From the NCBI GenBank assembly GCA_963082875.1, contig OY720098.1, positions 6,758,001 to 6,822,000 on the forward strand: DNA of 64,000 nt, in the 5' to 3' direction. Both the position numbers and the translations under genes were made by a program. The notes beneath the pieces are model-generated. The model saw only the letters and a list, made by a program, of their open reading frames with translations. It was not told where the DNA came from and made no database searches. This stretch comes from Corella eumyota (taxonomy: Eukaryota; Chordata; Ascidiacea; Phlebobranchia; Corellidae). Below, piece after piece: positions 12,610 through 47,071 of this stretch (position 1 is its first letter; every line of letters begins with the position of its first letter).

Positions 12610-15314
12610 ATGAATCGAAAGAAAACACAAAATGTAGCTGAAAAAGAAAACGCTGACGTATTTGAACAAATACAAAATGTCAAATACAAGATAAGGCTAC
12701 TGGGTTAGTGTCCGAGGAATGCGCTACCCTAGCTTAAATATAGGCTTTGCTATTTTAATTTCAATGTTTATGTTTAGAGAGATCTAGACAAACGTTCGCC
12801 GATCAAATAGGGGAAATGTACAAAGAAAACGAGAAGGTAATTCAAACTAAACGTTGTGAAAACCGAGAATTAAGGGAACAACTTCGTAAATCATTAAATG
12901 ACGACAATGCGGAATCAATTTTACCCTTGTTTAGTGGTAGGCCAAAATCCGAAGGGTTAGCTATAAAAAGAAAAACAATCAAGGTAATTAAAAATTTGTC
13001 ATGTAAAATTTTTTGTCTTATTTTAATTTAAATATGTCATGCCTTTCGAATTAAACAATTGAACAGGAAGTGGTTGAGGAACTAGATCAGACTGTTTGCG
13101 AACTTCGGAGATCTCACAATAAAGTCGTCCACATCAAAAACTGCAAGCTTAAAACCCTAGAGAATTTGCAAAATGTTACTATAACTCCGAGTGCTACGTT
13201 CGGTGAACACACAAGTGTTAGTATTAACTAATTTTTACATATATTAGTCCAAAAATAACTTGAAATTCTACATTTTTAAATATTGATTAAAAATTAGATT
13301 GCAACATGATTTTTTAGAGATGTCGTCAGTTGGAAAATTCGTTGGACAAAGTTAAATTAAAAAATGTTACTGCAAAGAATGTTAAAGGCGTATACCTAAA
13401 ATTGAAAACTACAATAGAGGTGGGTTTCAGATATATTAACTACATCTATGCTTTAGTTGTAATTTTTTACAAAAATATATATTCATTAAAAAAGAACGAG
13501 CTAAGATTTTTCCCGAAAAAGTTGGACGAACTAAAAGATGAACAAATTGAAATCGAGCAAGAACTTGTCAACATGAAATCTGTACATGTAACCGCAACAA
13601 GTGAAGCAGCAGAAATAGTGGTGATTAGTTAACAACAATTTAATGAACTTACTTAACAATATGTGTAATCAATAAATAAGATAATAGTCTTGTATACCTT
13701 CTCAAGTCTGACTTACTGGCGCAAATTATTTTTTTACTAATTGTTTAATTTTATAGAACGAAATAGGACTTTTTGAGAACGACGTAAGGGAGTCAAGACG
13801 TCAGCGGGACATCAACTTACGGCAGTTACGTCGTTCTGTTAGGGACATGGAGCGGATGATAGAAGAAAATTTACAACATCAACATAACTTAGCTTTCACC
13901 AGAAAAAGTAATTTTCGTTAATAAATTATACATACTACTTATGTATATAAAAATATTTTGACTTTAAAATATTTATAACCTAGTTTCTTTTTATTAATAG
14001 AAGTGTGTTTTATTGCTATTTTTTGTCTTTCCAGCTACTAAGGTCAACAGTAAAGAAGTTTTGAGAGTTGCTACTATACAACAACAAATGAACGAAAGAA
14101 TGGTAAAAATAGAAAAGTACAAAACTGAAGCAGACATGATTGAAAAAATCACCGGCATACCATTCAGCAATCTAAGGGTAAATCTATTTAAACATGTTAG
14201 ATTTATCATAAATTAAACAACTTTTTTTTATTGGTGCAATACTATATTTTTTGTTAATTTTGATTTTTCTTATCTTTGACAACGTTTTAATATTAAATTG
14301 GAAGAATTTCTTTTTATTAAGGATATTATTCGTTGCTTGAGTAAACAAAAAAGTTCAATGTCTGAGTTGGAGGCATCTGCAGATTTCAAAGTCGAAAAAC
14401 TTTCGAAAATGAGATTAGAAAAAGAAAAACTGGAGAAAAAACTGAACCAAATACTTTATGAAAAGGATCAAATGTATGTATCTACAAAAAAAAAATTGTT
14501 TAAATTTTAACTTAAAATAAACACAAAAAAGTCACGTTACTACCTAAAATTTTTTAGTATTCAGAAAAAGATTAACGAAGCCAACAACAAGCTTAACAAG
14601 CTAACTGACGAAACGCAAACACGAAACAGCTTGCTTGCAACTGAAATTCAAGTAACCGACGATGTTATCACATGTTGTGCTGCTTTGCTGTCACACTTAC
14701 AGCGATCAACCGAACAACTAAACGTTGGGATTCCGAAAATAAAGCGTGTATTAACTGGTGAGCACAATTTAAAGTACATTATAGGCAAATTTAGATAGTT
14801 CAACAAAGATGATTTAATTTTAAATAGTTCAACAAAGATGATTTAATTTTTTATTAAGAGCCAACTAAAGAAGATATATTCAACGCCTCCATGAATGCTG
14901 TTCTGATTGTAAACGACAAGGCAAAGCAAAAGATGAAGCAATGCGGAATATCTGAAAATAACCTTCTGGACGATCCTATTTTAAATCTGGTTAGTTTTAA
15001 AATATATATCACTGCAAAACAGAAAGTAGTTCAAAGAAGTTTAACTTCAATTTTCTAAATCATTGCAGGACCAACACAGTTACATTAATTCTTATAACAA
15101 TCGAATACCAGGTCAACTGGAACGACAAGTTTCAGAAGGTTCGTTTATAAAACTCCTTCATTTAAAAAAATATAAAGAAGTATTAATTTAAAGTGATTTG
15201 TTTTTAGAATTCGACAACTACAACGTTCCTAACAACGAACTTTATGTTTCGCGTGAAATGATAAAGAGTTTCACCAAAAGAGCTACGGCTAACTTGACTC
15301 GAAGACCAATTTAA
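12610..15314 (+). CDS. ODAD3: Outer dynein arm docking complex subunit 3 (CCDC151), 12 exons, about 541 aa
   Basis: Exons: 12610-12703, 12778-12983, 13067-13216, 13318-13419, 13501-13620, 13757-13907, 14035-14177, 14322-14473, 14558-14757, 14859-14989, 15069-15138, 15208-15314. The product is almost entirely coiled coil. It follows vertebrate CCDC151 in order: an opening helix (YKIRLLERSRQTF against human LKIHLLEGDRKAF), a block RQLENSLDKVKLK...VYLKLKTT matching human RNLENRLEKAQMK...VYLQLKAY, and a C-terminal basic tail. Length is close to the human 595 residues. ODAD3 sits on ciliary doublet microtubules and helps anchor outer dynein arms, so it is needed for cilia and sperm-tail beating. 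The acceptor before exon 5 (13500/13501) was chosen to keep the family's spacing; another at 13520 is possible. Confidence in the family is high. Confidence 0.88.
14795..14852. repeat. 29-bp tandem duplication in an ODAD3 intron
   Basis: Two nearly perfect copies of a unit starting ATAGTTCAACAAAGATGATT begin at 14795 and 14824. They lie in the intron just before the exon that starts at 14859, so they sit in its branch-point region. Probably neutral slippage. Confidence 0.8.
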
Positions 15315-15571
15315 TCTTATCAATTAATGTTTTCCCTATTTTAAAACAAAACTACTAAACTGTTAAATTATGAATTAAAAGTTTAAACCCAAGTTCTTAT
15401 GTTATACAATTTAATTGTTTTTTAGATTTTATATAAAATATTGATTTTTGTGTGAATTAATATTTTCTATTTCATTCACATTTTTAATTCAACAACAACA
15501 TACAGCCACCACCAAAAACGTGGTCATTCGCATGTTTTAATTGTGACGATTTATTGTATTTCAATTTTAAA

Positions 15572-16513
15572 ATGGAGCCAGCAGAATGTCCAGTAATCGT
15601 AAACCAATCTCTTCAGTCCAGCAATATAGCAAAATCCTTAAAATCACGTGGGTTTAAGGTATAGCTAATGATATTTCAGTATGTTTAGTTATCTGGTTCG
15701 GCAGTTCGAGTTCGGGTCAGCCTGATTTATATTCTTGTTTTGGTCTGTCTGCTAACCAGTAATCTAGCAATGTATGTATGGTAAGCCAATATTTATAATT
15801 CTGTAACATTCTTTAGATGAAAATCTCGCAAACCATTGAAAGTGATGCGGTTATATTTCCGACTTCGAATATTGCTTTTTTACTCTGCCACGTAAACGAC
15901 TTAAAAACAAAAAAAGAAATTATCTCAGAATATCAGGATATTTTAGACGACGAAGTTTTAATCAAAATAAGCAGATTTTCTTCAGGTTAAAGAAACATGT
16001 TCCTGATTTTTTAATACCCACTATTTAATTTGCTAGTAACTGTTAAGTAATTCACGCTGCGATCTTTTGTTGTTGTGCAGTAAACAGAAACAGCCACGTG
16101 CTAATAATTTCGCCAATGTTTGGAGAAATAGAGCTTGAACTAGTCACTGCGTTGCAATGTAGGTTTTTTCTGGGCGACTTAACTATTTTAATGGCCCACA
16201 ACGAAATAGGTTAGTTAAAGTTACTTATACTAATATAACCGGTGTTAAGCTATCAAAGTGATATCGCAAATTTCGAAGGATATCGCAAATTTCGTCTACT
16301 CATTCGGTGATAACATCTTTTTTTACAAATACAGAGTGCGTTGAAGTCATGACAAGCGTAGCTCGAATTTATAGCAAGCAGTTTCGGGCTAACATGGACA
16401 GCCTTGTACAAAGCTCTATAGATGATTGGTCTGCTGACGAGCCTCCTATGCGATTAAGGCCAGCCACAACGTTAAACATCAGCTCAAATGAATGTAGCTA
16501 TAATGGTACCTAA
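15572..16513 (+). CDS. SPO16: Meiotic crossover factor SPO16 (C1orf146 homologue), 4 exons, 187 aa
   Basis: Exons: 15572-15658, 15817-15985, 16081-16209, 16335-16513. The order of motifs follows human C1orf146 (180 aa): DAVIFPTSNIAFLL against GSIIFSLSGVAFLL, a following helix ending LIKISRF against LAKIEKF, HVLIISP against FLVLSAA, CRFFLGDLTILMAHN against QRFLGCNLRILPVHN, then a helix VMTSVARIYSKQF against LMCTIAKTTSKPY. SPO16 pairs with SHOC1/ZIP2 in an XPF-ERCC1-like complex that stabilises crossover intermediates in meiosis; the SPO16 half is catalytically dead, and I see no nuclease motif here either. The protein evolves fast, so the call rests on ordered short matches. AATAAA at 16663-16668 can end the transcript. 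Confidence 0.82.
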
Positions 16514-19500
16514 TGATATTACAGAAGATTCTTTTGAACGAAAGAGTTTTATGAAGTAGTTAGTTTTAGTTAGTGATTGTTTTTAGTTATGTGTTTATTT
16601 TTTTAGTTATTTTTGGTTGTTTAAAGCTTATGTTTTTAAAGTATACACTTTTATTTAAATTTAATAAAAAATCAGCTAATTGTTAGTTAGAAAATATGCA
16701 ACCGTAAACTGTATGTATATTAGGTCCAGGTGGAACGCGTGTTTTTAAATATAACAATGTCAAAAAAATCCTAACCTCCGGTTTAAGCGTTTATGTCAAC
16801 ATATATGTGTGCGCAAATATATGTGCTTTTGATCTCTTATTAGCGTACACGGTACAGGCGTTTAAAATCAATAAGTTATCTGATTTCTATAACAAGAAGC
16901 GATTTTGTATGTAATTTTGGTAAGGGTGATGTTATGGGCTTATGATAAGCAATTAAATTGTGAAAAAATGTATTTAGACTATTTTGTAATGCAGTTAGTT
17001 CATTTAATGTCAGGGAAATTGAAATGAAACCTGAATAAGTAAAAACGTGATAAAAAATTTATCAAGTTTCTTTGTATAATAGTTGAAATGGTATCTGTTT
17101 ATCCCCATAAATTATGAATAAGCTAGCTCGTAAATGACAACTCAATAATGGAATTGAAATTGGAAGCGCATTTGATTATGGGTTACACTTATATCTCGTT
17201 TTGTGTAAAAATTTAAAGACCTTTGTCTTCAATACAATATAGTAAGATACAGGCGGTCTAGTACTTAACAGAAATTATAAATTGTATTGCTAAAATAAAG
17301 AAGGTTTAGTTAAAATTTTGTTTTTTGAATAAGGTAAATTTGATTAGCCAAAAAATTCAAGATTAATTATTTGAGCGTTCGACTGCGGAAAGGCATCTTA
17401 TGCAATTAAGTCATAAGGTAATTAGATTTAATACACCTATCTTTTAATGGCTTTACTCATGGGTTTTCTAGGTCATAAAATACGTCTTCAAACCTCCAAT
17501 TTTATAGTATTTTTTATTTTGGGTTAAATTTGTTACGCCTTTTGAACGTTGTGGTCTATATAGCCTAAAGCAGAATTAGAAAAATAAAATATAACGAAGT
17601 ACTTTTGTTTAACGTTATTTCTAATCTACATTTTACGAATATTATCTACATAAGAAAAGGATTTAAGGTTTTATAAGTGCGAAAACTTATATAAGTGTTT
17701 TTATTATTATACTATGGATCGTTTAATTAAGAATAAATTTGCACAACTTAGCTTGTCTCTTTTATTTTTAAATATATATTTGTAATTAAATTTGTTTTTA
17801 CCGACCACCAACTAGAAATACTAAAAATACCTAAGAATTTTTGATATTTTAGTCTCATTTAAAATGCATTAAATTAGTTTTTAAATATTAAATTATTTGT
17901 TATTTTACTGCATATAAGAGAGTTTACTGGGGCCCTATTTAGAAAAACCTGATATCACAAACCCATGCAATATTAAAATGTGGTTTTTCGTCTAAAAAAC
18001 ATTAGTTTACAGTTTAAAGACATTTTTTTGTTGTATTGGATTTTTAAACTTTTAGAATAATGCGATATACTGATTTAGATATTTTTTTAATTTTGTTAGA
18101 ACTGAGCAAAATCTCTGCAGTTAAAGACAATTTTGTAGGCAACTAAAACCGTATATGAGTTATAAAACGCCTTTTTATTCATTTTTTAAATGACTTTAAC
18201 ATTGTTTGACCGGGTGAAACTAAAAAAGGTTTGCGTGAACTTTTAAATAGCCTATTTTATTAATATTTAATTTTTACGCATTTCTAAATTTGAGTCGTTT
18301 TTCATTAATATTTATGCAATTTTAATTGTTTTTTGGATCGTAATTAAAACCAAAATAACTCGCAAAATAACTTCCAAATTTGAAGTAATAATACTTAGTT
18401 ATTTAATTAAATTGTATAAAAGACAGGTATTTCAACCTTTAGCTTTTAAATCTTACTGTTGGTTGATATTAGCTTAAATTAAAATTTTAACTCAAACATA
18501 AACATTGGATTATTTGCATAACTCGTTTTACGTAAGTGAAGATTTTTCGTTTACAAATTCTTAAAAAATTATTGCGTCATCTCTATTCAGAATTTTTAAA
18601 AATAAATCTTGCCTTTATATGATTTATAGAATTTGGCAGATTTTGTTGTATAATTGACTTATAATTAAAAATCAATCCATTCTTTAAAGTATTATCGATT
18701 TGCATTTTAGTAATAGACAGCATTAATATCTGCGCCTAAAAACTCTCAATTATAAAAAAAAAATTTTGTGCGCAGTTAAGGATTTGCCAGAAGATATGTA
18801 AAAATAGCATTGCGTTATTTTTTTAAAAAATTGTCAAAATTTAATATTAAAATGCACCATATAGATTATATAAGGCTGACCATAAATAACCAGCATTTTC
18901 ATAGATTTTTTTCGCAAAAATCGAATAATAAATTAACGTTTTTTGTTTAGAAATTTCAGTTTTCGTGGTTTATAACAGGGGTTAAGAATAAAATTTAATG
19001 ACCACTTATATGGTACGATTGAGAAGCCTCTCAAGTAAAAGCCTTTGGAATATTGCACGAATATTTTGGAGTGACGTCACTGGGTCAACATAATACAAGG
19101 TATTTTATTACTTAATTATATAACAAGGTATTGCTTTGTTCAAACCTATTTAAATAAAATTTAGATTTATGCTTTTTTAGTTTAGTTTTTTTTTAAACCT
19201 ACTATTTTGATAAGATGTGGGTGTTTAAAATTGTTTGTGTTTTTGCAAGTTTTGAACTAGTTTATTTAAAAGTAAAGGGCGTGGGTTTAGTAACTACGAT
19301 ATTTTGTTAAACTGTTTTATCTCGATATGAAAATAATTATCTTCAAGTTATTTGTTTTTAATAAAAAAAATTAATAAGCACATGACTTTGCCAAACCCAA
19401 AAACTCCCCCCAACGTTTTAGCGTCAAATTTATTCTAGACTTTACATTATGCTTTTATGCTAAAAAGTAAATTGGATTTGCGGTTTCAACTTAAAGTGAA

Positions 19501-21464
19501 TTGGCTCCGATTTTATTCAAGGTTTTAATATTAGATTATTAAATACATACGTTTCCCGTAGGTGCTATAGTTATAGATTCTTGTAATTGTATGGGTCACA
19601 CCTCGTTGCCTTTGGACGAATACATTAATAATTTGCGACTTCGATAATGAGTTTGGGCACGTTCGATCAACTAAGTTGAATCAAAGTTTAGGGTTTGAAA
19701 AAAAATTAATTTAGTTGAAAATTAATTTAGTTGTACGTTGCTTGGATAAAGGTTAGACCGAAATAGTTAAGAATTTATATTGTTTAGTTACATAATCATT
19801 TATTCATAGGTACTGAAATTTTTGTTAATTTTAATAAGGTGATAAAATATTAATTTATAAACAAATACATACTAAGTATAGGTAAATACCAAGTTTGAGT
19901 TTTAATATATCTAATAGTAAGGTCAAAAACAAAAATAAGTGTTTTAAAGTAAAGTATGTTACTTTTAAACTTTTTTAATAACCTACAAATTTAAAAAAAT
20001 ATTGACATTGTATGTTTTTCAATACTTTTCGAGAAACCCTAAAATAATCTTTTGTTTTGACTTACTCCTATATTTAAGTCAATGTACGTTATGTTAATCG
20101 CGTTTTAAAGGAATATTTGGATTTTTATGTTAATTAGAGTTAAATTAATTAACTTATGGCATTTCTTTTAAAATAATCGTGCGTAACTTTTGATAATTTT
20201 TTATTAACTTCGTTAACTTAATTATGTTGTAATATATTTAACTGGGGCGAAATTAGTTTCCTTGCGTTAAAAAAAATATTTTTAACAGTACAATAACTAA
20301 AAGCATAACTTAATTTTATAACAATTTTTTATAAGTTGGTTTATTTCTTAACAAACGGTTCGTTTATACATCAATATTAATAAATTATTGTATTTGTAAG
20401 TTCGAAGTTTATTTTTATCTTGATATTTTTTTAATTACCGCAGACGTTAAACGTTACGCGCTATAGCAAATCTGACGCAAGTTAAAAAGCGTGAAATTAT
20501 GCTACGTGTTATTTTATATTAATCGTGCGTGAAGTTTTAGCGCAACTGCTGTTACTGGGCTTTTTCAATAAGTCAAATTGTATATTGGGATCATATAGTA
20601 ATAGATTACCTAAAAACAAAAGATAAGTAAGATATATACATGGACAAACCAGTTTAATAAAGTGTTTTCTTATTGGAAAGGACATTTTTAACGGTCATGT
20701 AACGCTAGAAAAAAAGTATTTGCTATTTTTGTTCTTTTGGGGCAAACGTCAACACTTTTTTTACTTTAAAAAAAATATGCCTTGTCATTCGTCGAAATTT
20801 GTTTTGATTTTTAAAAATTGTCGCTTAAACTTTTATAGCACAATTCATAATTTCTTAAGACCAATATGGTTTTATTAAATAATCTGAATTTTTGTGGGCT
20901 GTATACTTACGTATTCTACGTTGCTTGATACGTGATAACATATCACGCACTAACTTGTCGCACGTAGCGCGACGGTAATTAGTGTTTTTACGGGTTTGCA
21001 GTTTACTATTTACTTGCCCCTAGCAATTAAAACTGCCGAAGTAAACTTCAACATAAACTTTGTTTAGGTCGTCAGAGGTTTCTGGTTTTATTATATGACT
21101 TAAAAGCACGTTTTTTACATAGTTTAGTTTTAGTTTTTTGTTTCTTAGTACATAGTTGGTCGTACGGCGAAATGTGAGATTTAATCTTGATTTGAGTCAT
21201 GATTTTCAGACTGAAAATTATCGTGGGTTGAAAGATACGACTTTTAATGTAAATAAAAATACACCAAATTATTATAAAAGGTTACTATTTTTTTGTGCAA
21301 ATAAATACTTATATATATGTTTTATTGTATTTGTTAGGATTAATGTAGGTCTATATATAAATAGTTGTATAAAATTAAATAAACCTTTTTAAGAATATAG
21401 GCAAGTTTATTTATTAAATAAGTTAGCGTAGAACATAGATGATTTGTATTTATTTTTTGCAAAA
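16514..21464. other. 5-kb gene-poor AT-rich region
   Basis: After the SPO16 poly(A) signal (16663-16668) I find no chain of phase-compatible exons on either strand. The longest open stretch (21156-21392) is low-complexity and lacks family resemblance. A perfect CRE palindrome TGACGTCA lies at 19072-19079. The stretch may hold cis-regulatory DNA for the orphan gene or CaV2 downstream; nothing in it can be named as a gene. Confidence 0.5.
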
Positions 21465-22741
21465 ATGAAAAGTTCCGCTGCACGTAATGGGTGGTATGGT
21501 ATAATTCGAGGTAAAATAAAATATAATGTTTTTAGTGTTTTTTACTCAGTTTTAACTATTGCTTTTACCGTTTGACGTAGTTGTAAAACATAAATACTTA
21601 CAGTTTAAACTTTAATAATAAACAAATGAAAACATATTTTTAGCTGCTAATTCTACAAAGTCTACTTTATTCGGACATTCACAAGAACAACTTGAAAAGG
21701 AAAAACACCAGCAAGAAGCCAACAAAAAACGGGAAGCAGCAAAGCAAAGAAAGAAATCAGGTAGAGGAAGTTTTAATTGGTATATCAACAGCATATTTTA
21801 ACAGGCAACTTATTTTCTAAACAGTGTTTAAAACTTTAACATATATTTGTAAACGTAACCATTTTTAATTAAATTATACTTAAAAAAAATATAAGGCTTG
21901 AACAATGGAGAAACAAGATACAACTCAGAAAGTGCGCTAACTAGTGGTGATATTTTCGATAACCCGGAAATTTGGAAATATTATTACGATAACCCGAGTT
22001 TTTCGGAATCGAATATTTCCAAAGATTTACCAGGATTTAAAGGTTTTAAAAGATTTAAGGTAACGTAATATAATAAATCTTTATAACAAATATACAAAAA
22101 ATGATTCATTATATAGCGTAACAAGTAAACAATAAAATTTAAGTGATAAAAAAACCTTCAAAAATTTCAAAGTCAACATAAACATTTTTAGAGAAAATTT
22201 CGGAAAGATTCAACAATCAGTCAAACGCAATCCATGACAGATATTCCGTTGAGTAAAAGCACTTGGAATAACAACAAAATGGGTGTAAATGGAGTTTTCA
22301 ACGTTCAAGATGCTTATAACATGGACGAAGATGGCCGGATTTATTACAATCATGAAAAGGTAAAATATAAGTGGTTTAAATTATCAGTGATAATATTTGG
22401 CATACTAAATCAAATTATAATTTTATTTTACTGATATTAGGATGACGTTGAGGAAAACTCAATGTACGATCACTTCGGAATACGACCTCGACATATTGTT
22501 GCCGATTCCGACGCTACGAGTTGGAATTCCGAGCTGTTCGCTGAATCCCCGAATTTTGCTCGAAAGTTCGACACGAAAGATAATACGCCCGTCAGAAGTC
22601 GCCGCGGAGCAGTTATTGGTGGACATAAGGACATGGCAGTAGTGCATGAAAATCACAAGAATGCGTAAGTATATTTTGTTAACATTAAATAACTTATAAG
22701 ACTCCAGTAGCAAAAATTAATTATTTATTTATAGACTTTAG
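21465..22741 (+). CDS. Unrecognised 241-aa hydrophilic protein, 6 exons
   Basis: Exons 21465-21510, 21644-21760, 21896-22059, 22192-22359, 22441-22664 and 22735-22741 join with matching phases from ATG to TAG (726 bases, 241 residues). Codons avoid stops across all joins and the splice sites are good, so this looks like a real gene. The protein has no signal peptide or membrane segment. Residues about 25-55 form a charged Lys/Glu/Gln helix (EQLEKEKHQQEANKKREAAK), followed by a basic GFKGFKRFKRKFRK patch near residue 110 and an acidic, aromatic middle (DEDGRIYYNHEKDDVEE). I do not recognise it. It could be a fast-evolving or tunicate-restricted protein. The last coding exon carries only three codons' worth of sequence, which is unusual but not rare in compact genomes. 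Confidence 0.7.
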
Positions 22742-25570
22742 AACGAAAAATGGTGTCAAAAAACGCTTAATTAGACGTATAAATGCCTCGAAGTGGTTGG
22801 CTTAACTTTTTTGTAATTAAAATTAGTTTATTGTTTTTCAAAAACGAACTTAAGTGATACGAATGACGTCATTGTCGTAAAAATTGTTGTAACTGCGCAA
22901 AAAGATGGTATAGGGAGGCGGAAAAAAAAATTGACGAAACAGTTATAAATAATTCAACCAAGTGTGGTTTAAAGTAGGATTCTGGTGTTAAAAATTTTTT
23001 TGCGACGTCGATTAAATGGAAAAGCGAATTGCATTTAAAAATCTGGCAAGCTTTATGTCTTTAATTAATATAGTATTTTGTAAAAGTTGATTTGGTTAGT
23101 TAGAATTAGTATCAGTTTGGCATTTAAATATAAAGACTAATTTGTAGCTTACCTTTTTTACAATTAAATTTATATATTTGTGTTTAAAATATTTATTTTG
23201 CATTTTTTTAACGAAATTTTTAAACTAAATTTTTTTGTATTATTTGTTTTCTTTTAGTGTTTTTTTGTTTAAAAGTTGTGCTTGGTTAAAAGGGGACAAA
23301 TTATATTTTAAACAAGGTTTTAATGTAGATTTAGTTACGCAAATTATTTAATTTATAGCATGACATGTTTCTAAAAAGAAAGTTTTTTTTCATATTGTTA
23401 CAATATTTTTATTTTTTTTGTTATTTGACATGTATTTGGTTTTACGACAAGTTTATTCCAGAATTTATGACTTTGTGTCAAGAATATTAGTTCGTATTTA
23501 GGTCGCCTCGTTTTGAAAGAGTATTTTTTAAAAAGAGAAAAAAAATATGTTGTTTAGACTCTGTCATTTTTGCAAGGCTACAATATGTTTCAATGCATGC
23601 GACTGCGCCTTAAATTTTTTACAGATGCTTTTACTTTGTTGCATTATCAAGGGAGCAGTCATTTATGAATAATAGATGGCTAGTGTATGACTAGATTTTG
23701 GCATATAAATATCGCCAAGTCGCTCGTTAATAGGCGAAACTAAAACTCAGTTTTACATAATAAGATACCGCACTGGATTACATTATAAACTAAGCACTTG
23801 TTAAACAAATTAAGTTGAAAGTATTTTAGGTTTTTAAATTTAAATTCGATTTTTTTGTTTACATCTTGAATTAAACAGAAGCCTACTATAATTAATCAAA
23901 AGAGTAAAACGCGTGTTTGAAATTACAATACAATGATTGCCGTTTCATCGATTTTGACAAGCCGTCAATAACAACGGATCTTGCAATTAAAATCATTTTC
24001 GTCGCTAAGAAAACAACATGTCATTTTGGTTGACTGGCATTTACTCAATGTCGCGAAATACTATAATATATTATTGGAAAGCGTGCGGACTTTTTCTTTT
24101 TGAAAAAAAAATCGATAGGCTAACTATTTGACATGAGAAACGCCGGGTCAACTACTAATGTCAGGTTCTATTACGCTTGCACACATTATAATACAAAGCA
24201 AAGCACACATGGATTAAGTTAAAGCTCAACGTGGTTGTACAATGATGTCAAAAGCACGTGCAAGTTTAAAGACGCAATAGTTTAGAATTTGATTGTTTAT
24301 TACTGTTTTAATGTGTCGACTTTTCTTCAAAGGTTTTAGAAAATGCAAATAAGAATTTTTTTAATTTAAGAATTTAATTAAGATAAGGAAAAAAATATGC
24401 TTAAGAATTTTTTTAATTTAAGAATTTAATTAAGATAAGGAAAAAATATGCTTAAGAATTTGTGTTGTTGGTTGTTTAATTTAATGTATTTATTTGTTGA
24501 TCTTTTAATATGGTGTTTTTTTGGCAATCAAATTTTAAAGCACAAGAAGAAAGAAAGAGTAATCTTAAGATACTAATTTTACAGTAAAAATTAAGTATTT
24601 CTTTACGTTATTCCATAGTACACCTTAAGTATTTTTAAGTAGTTATTTGTAGTAACTGTGAATAGCAGGAACCGCATTGAACATACATCAGAACAATATG
24701 TGTCATACCCAAAAATTGTTAATTAAAGAAATATGTAAATAAGCGGCAGCCTTTATACTTATTGTAGCAAGCTGTAAAAATACTTTTTACCATATTTTCC
24801 TTTCGAATACAATCGAATAGGGGCATCTTACCGTCCGCCACCCCATACATAATTGATGAGAAAAATGAAGGAAAATGAATCAGAAATGCCCGAGTAGAAT
24901 CATTTGTCGATGGAAGCTTCTGCTTTTCATTTTATCAAAAATTAAGTTATTTAAAAGGCAGGCAGTGTAATTTTGTAGTCTTGCATTTACTAAAGTTAAG
25001 TTTAATTAAAAGCATATGGTTATGCTAGCATAGACTAATTACACTTACCTTTATTTTATTTTAATCAGCTGTAAAATATAAAATATACAAAAAACATTAG
25101 GTAGTGCAGTTTTTAGACTAATTGCCATAAAATCATAACATTTAGTTTAATAAAGTATAATCGTTTTTTTTATCAAGATTAAAATTTTTCTCTTGTGCCG
25201 TAAAGGGTTAAGATAAACTTAATTGTTTTTGCCTATTACAAAGTATATTCATAAGGATTATGCGTGCTGACTTTTAAAGTTAAACCCTTGGATTTAATAT
25301 AAAACCTATTGATTTTATTATCCACAAGTCAGGTAAGATATAAGATTGAGTGTGATCGAATAATTTATTGCTAATTTACTGATCAATATATGTCGAATAT
25401 GTATGTTATCATTCATTTTGTGATGTGGGAATTTTTAGGTTAAAATAATGACTTTATGTATGAGAAACCATTGTATCTGCAATTTTTTGCTGTCTAAAAA
25501 TTTGAATTGTGTATTTTTTGTATAACATAAAACTAAAAGATAAGTAAAAAAAACATTTTTTGTTAGGAAA
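22742..25570. other. 2.8-kb gap upstream of CaV2
   Basis: No coding exon chain seen. It probably holds the 3' end of the orphan gene and the promoter and 5' non-coding exon(s) of CaV2: an acceptor ending at 25566 lies four bases before the CaV2 ATG, so the first transcribed exon (or a trans-spliced leader) must join there. A perfect CRE palindrome TGACGTCA is at 22864-22871, and a 51-52-bp tandem duplication at 24351-24453. Confidence 0.5.
24351..24461. repeat. 51-52-bp tandem duplication upstream of CaV2
   Basis: Copy 1 is 24351-24402, copy 2 is 24403-24453, and a third copy starts (eight bases) before breaking off at 24461. The copies differ by one A in an A-run, so the duplication is recent. 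Each unit holds two inverted-looking TTAAGAATTT segments. Probably a slippage product. Confidence 0.85.

Positions 25571-47071
<21,501 letters not shown>

Noticed and set aside
21156-21392. Open frame of 78 codons upstream of the orphan gene
   Set aside because: Hydrophobic, low-complexity end, no ATG context or splice partner in phase with 21465; likely chance in AT-rich DNA.
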